Shown piece after piece: positions 59,757-64,000 of a DNA stretch of 64,000 nucleotides. The stretch comes from Limnohabitans_A sp048020265 (GTDB lineage: Bacteria; Pseudomonadota; Gammaproteobacteria; Burkholderiales; Burkholderiaceae_C), in contig NZ_CP171843.1 in assembly GCF_048020265.1 (NCBI RefSeq), positions 372,001-436,000 on the forward strand, written 5' to 3'. How positions within the stretch are numbered: the stretch's first letter is position 1; the number at the start of each line of letters is the position of its first letter. A program made the position numbers and the translations under genes. The notes under the pieces were generated by a model. That model was not told where the DNA came from and made no database searches. It saw only the letters and a list, made by a program, of their open reading frames with translations.

Positions 59757-60208
59757 GGGGACTCCTCAGAAATACAAAAAAACAAAGCGATGGGGTCCCG
59801 AAAGCACAACAAACTGAAAACTGCCGCCGTAGCGCGCGAAACTGACCGATCACCTGACTTGTGCCGTTTTTTATGACGTACACGCACGCATTATGGGGCA
59901 TAGCGAAGAAAAGGGGGGAACAAGTGCCATCGCTTGTTCTATGCCCTCGTTTTTTGAAGGTGTCTTCGAGCCATTTGTGCATGAGCGAAAGCGCAGGCGT
60001 AACCGCGCAAGCCCCGTGCTGTGTGGCTTGGCGAACGTTCATGGGCATTGGCTATGACGGTCATAAAAAAATATGCGTCTTCTGTCACACATGCATGCGT
60101 AAACTGAGCCATCGGATGTGAAAGATATTTTTCTTTCTGCAGCGGCTTCCACAAGACCGTGATCGCCAACACCGAACCTCGAAACATCCACAACGAAGGA
60201 AGCTCACC
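59757..60208. promoter_or_regulatory. Divergent control region of rbp and katG, no gene
   Basis: 452 bp between two divergent genes. It is AT-richer than its surroundings near the rbp side (59760-59900), with ATTATG (59890-59895) as a possible minus-strand -10 (CATAAT) for the RRM gene. On the katG side I see GATATTTTT (60124-60132) but no clear OxyR site of the ATAG-N7-CTAT repeat type. No small ORF with a good ribosome site was found. Confidence 0.4.
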
Positions 60209-62368
60209 ATGACCCCAAATTCCACCACCGCAGGCCAATGTCCTGTCATGCACGGTGCGAACACTCACAACGACACAGCTAACGCCGCCAAGGCGTGGTG
60301 GCCCAAGGCGTTGAACCTGGACATCTTGCACCTGCATGACACCAAGACCAACCCCATGGGGGCCGACTTCAACTACCGCGAAGAAGTCAAAAAGCTGGAT
60401 GTGCCCGCGCTCAAGAAAGACCTGACCGCGCTCATGACCGACAGCCAGGACTGGTGGCCTGCCGATTGGGGGCATTACGGTGGTTTGATGATCCGCATGG
60501 CCTGGCATGCCGCAGGCACTTACCGTATTGCCGATGGCCGTGGCGGCGCGGGCAAGGGCAACCAGCGTTTTGCACCGCTGAATTCCTGGCCCGACAATGC
60601 CAACCTCGACAAAGCGCGTCGCCTGCTCTGGCCGATCAAGAAGAAATACGGCAACCGCATCAGTTGGGCCGATTTGATCGTGCTGGCCGGTAACGTGGCT
60701 TATGAATCGATGGGCCTCAAGACCTACGGTTTTGCCTTTGGCCGTGAAGACATCTGGCACCCTGAGCAAGACATTTATTGGGGCTCTGAAAAAGAATGGT
60801 TGGCTTCGAGCCGTTACGCTGGTGACCAGCGTGAGACCTTGGAAAACCCCTTGGCCGCTGTGCAAATGGGTTTGATTTATGTGAACCCTGAAGGCGTCAA
60901 CGGCCAGCCCGATCCGCTGCGCACCGCGCAAGACGTGCGCTTGACATTTGCCCGCATGGCCATGGACGACGAAGAAACCGTGGCCTTGACGGCAGGCGGT
61001 CACACCGTGGGCAAAGCACATGGCAACGGCCAGGCGCAAAACCTGGGCCCCGCACCAGAAGGTGCCGACGTGAATGAACAGGGCCTGGGCTGGATGAACC
61101 ACAGCACACGCAGTGTGGGTCGTGACACCGTGACCAGCGGCATCGAAGGTGCTTGGACCACCCACCCCACGCAGTGGGACAACGGCTATTTCCATTTGCT
61201 GCTCAACTACGAGTGGGAACTGACCAAGAGCCCAGCCGGTGCCAACCAGTGGCAGCCCATCGACATCAAGCCAGAAGATATGCCGGTCGATGTGGAAGAC
61301 CCGTCGATTCGCGTGCAACCCATGATGACCGACGCCGACATGGCCATGAAAATGGACCCGGCCTACCGCGTGATCTCAGAGCGTTTTCACAAAGACCCCG
61401 CGTATTTCACCAAGGTTTTTGCCCGTGCCTGGTTCAAGCTCACCCACCGTGACCTGGGCCCCAAAGCCCGTTACATCGGCCCCGAAGTACCGCAAGAAGA
61501 CCTGATCTGGCAGGACCCGGTGCCTGCGGGCAGGGCCGACTACGACGTGGCCGCAGTCAAAGCCAAAATTGCAGCCAGCGGCCTGAGCGTGAGCGAGATG
61601 GTGACCACCGCTTGGGACAGTGCCCGCACCTTCCGCCACTCTGACAAGCGTGGCGGTGCCAACGGTGCACGCATTCGCCTGGCTCCGCAAAAAGACTGGG
61701 AAGGGAACGAGCCTGCCCGTCTGGCCAAAGTGTTGGGCATCCTCGAAGGCATTGCCAAGGACAGCGGCGCCAGCGTGGCCGATGTGATCGTGCTGGCCGG
61801 CAACGTGGGTGTGGAGCAGGCCATCCAAGCGGCAGGCTTTGATATTCCCGTGCCCTTCCAGCCCGGACGTGGCGACGCCAGCGAGGCCATGACCGATGCC
61901 GAATCGTTTGCGGTGCTCGAACCGATCCACGACGGTTTCCGCAACTGGGTCAAGCAACACTACGCCGTCAGCCCCGAAGAGTTGCTGCTCGACCGCGCCC
62001 AACTCATGGGTCTGACCGCGCACCAGATGACGGCCCTGATCGGCGGCATGCGCGTGCTGGGCACCAACCACGGCGGCAGTCAGCACGGTGTGTTCACTGA
62101 CCGGGTGGGGGTCTTGAGCAACGACTTCTTTGTGGCCTTGACCGACATGGCTTACCAGTGGAAGTCCACGGGGCGCAACTCGTACGACATCTGCGACCGC
62201 AAAACAGGCCAGGCCAAGTGGACGGCCAGCCGGGTGGATTTGGTGTTTGGCTCCAACTCGGTCTTGCGGGCTTATGCCGAGGTCTACGCGCAAGACGACA
62301 ACCGCGAGAAGTTGGCGCGGGACTTCGTGGCTACCTGGACCCAGGTGATGAACGCCGACCGCTTCTGA
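60209..62368 (+). CDS. katG: Catalase-peroxidase
   Basis: A 719-residue bifunctional haem enzyme degrading hydrogen peroxide. The distal residues Arg96, Trp99 and His100 are in IRMAWHAAGTYR; the Met-Tyr-Trp adduct residues are Trp99, Tyr224 (GLIYVNPEG) and Met250 (ARMAMDDEE); the proximal ligand is His265 (TAGGHTVGKAHG). The second, inactive domain is complete. There is no signal peptide. GAAGGAAG precedes the start. Confidence 0.97.
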   Translation: MTPNSTTAGQCPVMHGANTHNDTANAAKAWWPKALNLDILHLHDTKTNPMGADFNYREEVKKLDVPALKKDLTALMTDSQDWWPADWGHYGGLMIRMAWHAAGTYRIADGRGGAGKGNQRFAPLNSWPDNANLDKARRLLWPIKKKYGNRISWADLIVLAGNVAYESMGLKTYGFAFGREDIWHPEQDIYWGSEKEWLASSRYAGDQRETLENPLAAVQMGLIYVNPEGVNGQPDPLRTAQDVRLTFARMAMDDEETVALTAGGHTVGKAHGNGQAQNLGPAPEGADVNEQGLGWMNHSTRSVGRDTVTSGIEGAWTTHPTQWDNGYFHLLLNYEWELTKSPAGANQWQPIDIKPEDMPVDVEDPSIRVQPMMTDADMAMKMDPAYRVISERFHKDPAYFTKVFARAWFKLTHRDLGPKARYIGPEVPQEDLIWQDPVPAGRADYDVAAVKAKIAASGLSVSEMVTTAWDSARTFRHSDKRGGANGARIRLAPQKDWEGNEPARLAKVLGILEGIAKDSGASVADVIVLAGNVGVEQAIQAAGFDIPVPFQPGRGDASEAMTDAESFAVLEPIHDGFRNWVKQHYAVSPEELLLDRAQLMGLTAHQMTALIGGMRVLGTNHGGSQHGVFTDRVGVLSNDFFVALTDMAYQWKSTGRNSYDICDRKTGQAKWTASRVDLVFGSNSVLRAYAEVYAQDDNREKLARDFVATWTQVMNADRF

Positions 62369-62377
62369 AGTGGCTTT

Positions 62378-62405
62378 GACGTGAAGGCCGCAAGGCCTTC
62401 ACGTC
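62378..62405. terminator. Perfect 12-bp hairpin between convergent katG and ABC ATPase genes
   Basis: GACGTGAAGGCC-GCAA-GGCCTTCACGTC (62378-62405), stable GNRA-like loop, no long U-run. It abuts the stop codon of the minus-strand ATPase gene and probably ends both transcripts. Confidence 0.65.
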
Positions 62406-63021
62406 ATGTCGGTGCGCTCAGGTACAGCACGCTGGTCAGCGGCAAATCGTCCGGCGCTTCGTAATCGGCCACGATCCAGGCGCGGTCAGTTGCTTCAGCG
62501 GCTTCTCGCAAAAACGCCTTGATGGTCTTGACCGAGTTCTGGTCGAGCGAGACAAAGGGCTGGTCCAGCAGGGTCACCGTTGCACCCGAGGCCAGGCCGG
62601 CGATCAACATGACCTTGCGGCGGGTGCCAGTGGAGAGCATGTAAAGCGGTTTGTGCCGATGCCTTTCCATGTCGAGCGCTTCGGACAAGTCTTGCAGCAA
62701 TGCGCAGTTCCATTGGGGGTAACGGGTGCGCCATTGTTCCCAGCAGGCTTGTACCGTGGTCTGGTCGTGTTCTGGGCCTTTCAGGTCTGCCCAAAACACC
62801 TCGCCTGGCGGCATGTGCACGCTTCCGCCGAGCGCTTGCAAATCTCCGGACAACAGACGCAACAGGCTGGTTTTGCCACAGCCTTCGTCCCCGCATACCC
62901 AGTGCAGGCCGGCAGACCATTTGAAACTCAGCCTTTGGATGACCGCATGGTCCGCTGGCCCGCCGCTGAGGGCGTGGGTTTGCAGCAAAAAAGGTGCAGA
63001 GGGTGTAGGTGAAGACGACAT
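62404..63021 (-). CDS. Divergent stand-alone ABC ATPase, CcmA-like size
   Basis: 205 residues with Walker A GDEGCGKT (about 44-51), a signature-like LSTGTRRKV, and Walker B TVTLLDQP, in which the catalytic Glu of the usual LLDEP is Gln. The switch His is not evident (WIVADYEAP at that place). It has the small size of CcmA/heme-exporter ATPases, but no permease gene is adjacent. The Gln substitution suggests slow or absent hydrolysis, so it may be regulatory. Confidence 0.75.
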   Translation of the reverse strand: MSSSPTPSAPFLLQTHALSGGPADHAVIQRLSFKWSAGLHWVCGDEGCGKTSLLRLLSGDLQALGGSVHMPPGEVFWADLKGPEHDQTTVQACWEQWRTRYPQWNCALLQDLSEALDMERHRHKPLYMLSTGTRRKVMLIAGLASGATVTLLDQPFVSLDQNSVKTIKAFLREAAEATDRAWIVADYEAPDDLPLTSVLYLSAPT

Positions 63022-63071
63022 GGCGCAATCCTAGCAAGACCCGAGCTGCCTAGAATGGCTGCGTGACTTCC

Positions 63072-63530
63072 ATGATCTACAAAATTCCCGAATCCGTGCT
63101 GGTGGTGATTTACACCCCTTGCGGACAGGTCTTGCTCATTTGCCGTGCCGATGCGGGCACCTGGCAGTCGGTCACCGGCAGCAAGGACCATCCGCAAGAA
63201 AGCTGGGCAGACACAGCGGTGCGCGAGGTGCAGGAAGAAACCGGTATCGATGCGCTGCACCCTGCTTGCCAATTGCAGGATTGGCAGCTGGAGAATGTGT
63301 ACGAGATTTACCCGGCCTGGCGCTGGCGCTACCACCCCGAGGTCAGCCGCAACACCGAGCGGGTGTTTGGCTTGCGCGTGCCCGAGCCCAGCCCCATCAC
63401 CTTGAGCCCTACCGAACACACCGAGTGGCAGTGGCTTCATTGGCAGGCGGCGGCAGACCATTGCTTTTCTGCCTCCAACGCCGAGGCCATCCTCATGCTG
63501 CCACGCTTTGACCAGCAGGTGGGCCGATGA
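63072..63530 (+). CDS. nudB: Dihydroneopterin triphosphate diphosphatase (Nudix)
   Basis: About 152 residues of a Nudix hydrolase of folate synthesis. The Nudix box is GSKDHPQESWADTAVREVQEETG, and the sequence RWRYHPEVSRNTERVFGL fits NudB. Start ATG 63072 (MIYKIPESVLVVIYT) is preferred; a GTG at 63063 is in frame. A possible -10 TAGAAT (63053-63058) would put the message start within a few bases of the start codon. The next gene overlaps by 4 bp. Confidence 0.9.
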   Translation: MIYKIPESVLVVIYTPCGQVLLICRADAGTWQSVTGSKDHPQESWADTAVREVQEETGIDALHPACQLQDWQLENVYEIYPAWRWRYHPEVSRNTERVFGLRVPEPSPITLSPTEHTEWQWLHWQAAADHCFSASNAEAILMLPRFDQQVGR

Positions 63531-64000
63531 TGCCCCAGCGCCACGAGCACCCGGTCTTGCGGGTGGCCACTTACAACATCCACAAGGGTGTGCAAGGCTT
63601 GGGGCCAGCGCGGCGGCTGGAGATTCACAACCTGGGCCATGCGGTGGAGCAACTCGACGCCGACATCGTGTGCCTGCAAGAGGTGCGCCGCATGCACCGC
63701 CGCGAGGAGCGCTATTTTTCGCATTGGCCGAGCGTGCCGCAAGCCGATTACCTGGCCCCCGAAGGTTATGCGTCGGTGTACCGCACCAACGCCATCACCC
63801 GCCACGGCGAGCACGGCAATGCCTTGTTGTCGCGCTGGCCTGTGCTGTCACACCAGCACCAGGACATCTCGGACCACCGTTTTGAGCAGCGGGGTTTGTT
63901 GCACACCGAAGTGCAGGTGGTGGACCGCGTGGTGCATGTGATCGTGGTGCACCTGGGCCTGGTGCCTGCCAGCCGCTTGCGCCAGGTGGCGCAGTTGTTG
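63527..64000 (+). CDS. Endonuclease/exonuclease/phosphatase family protein (cut by window end)
   Basis: The visible 158 residues begin MMPQRHEHPVLRVATYNIHK and show the EEP-fold motifs TYNIHKGVQG, DADIVCLQEVRR and HGNALLSRWPV, with RGLLHTEV after. The gene overlaps nudB by ATGA. Proteins of this type next to nudB in Burkholderiales usually precede a cardiolipin synthase gene, but that would lie outside the window. The substrate is not known. Confidence 0.88.
   Translation, partial: MMPQRHEHPVLRVATYNIHKGVQGLGPARRLEIHNLGHAVEQLDADIVCLQEVRRMHRREERYFSHWPSVPQADYLAPEGYASVYRTNAITRHGEHGNALLSRWPVLSHQHQDISDHRFEQRGLLHTEVQVVDRVVHVIVVHLGLVPASRLRQVAQLL

Noticed and set aside
60118..60208. OxyR-binding site upstream of katG
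   Set aside because: No ATAG-N7-CTAT type repeat pair could be found; not reported as a feature.

Overview
The window is about 62-65% G+C chromosome from a betaproteobacterium, most likely order Burkholderiales, family Comamonadaceae or close. The evidence is protein-level: a short PilB/PilC/PilD-coaE-zapD cluster, the DUF3683 FAD/Fe-S giant dehydrogenase, ubiE/ubiJ/ubiB, hemA-prfA-prmC-grxD and ugpBAECQ arranged as in Burkholderiales. Genus is not determined. There is no rRNA, CRISPR array or complete prophage.

Layout. 1-4077 (minus): zapD (cut by the window edge), coaE, pilD, pilC and an N-terminally short pilB in one tightly overlapping operon. 4208-7159: divergent iron-type ABC transporter genes (ATPase and fused-type permease, no binding protein). 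7395-26755: a sulfur block with a persulfide-dioxygenase-like hydrolase, a dithiol ArsR/SqrR-type repressor, flavocytochrome c sulfide dehydrogenase (fccA, fccB), a single-chain SoxY-SoxZ carrier, two sulfate-binding proteins and cysT-cysW-cysA. Set inside it are a response regulator/two-kinase module (minus) and an ArsR-controlled RND pump operon (membrane fusion protein, pump, DUF2892, TolC, AhpD-like). Three promoters here share one architecture: a GTTTGA half-site exactly 18 bp before a CASAAT -10, and two of them carry a 28-bp element that is 27/28 identical. This suggests that sulfide oxidation and sulfate transport share a regulator.

26842-35742: accessory hot spot. After a secreted cyanophycinase comes a degenerate island of about 2.3 kb between 19-bp direct repeats of the 3' end of tRNA-Arg(CCT). 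It is AT-rich and broken by an IS3-family element. On the other side of the tRNA, a gene for a large secreted repeat protein lies between two 90-bp copies (80/90 identical) of the 3' end of a VWA gene. That VWA gene belongs to a MoxR-VWA operon with an acetyltransferase and a small membrane protein.

35849-46063: dihaem cytochrome c behind a perfect FNR-type box, grxD, prmC, prfA, hemA, and the ugpB-A-E-C-Q glycerol-3-phosphate/glycerophosphodiester operon (minus) behind a Pho-box-like array. 46222-64000: DUF3683 dehydrogenase, DUF971, ubiE, a Tim44-like protein, ubiJ, ubiB, a sodium:solute symporter, an FmdB zinc ribbon, DUF502, aspS, a glycine-rich RRM protein (minus), katG, a divergent stand-alone ABC ATPase (minus), nudB, and an endonuclease/exonuclease/phosphatase gene cut by the window end.

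The cell suggested is an aerobic or facultative heterotroph that detoxifies or oxidises reduced sulfur, makes type IV pili and ubiquinone, and scavenges phosphate esters, iron and sulfate.
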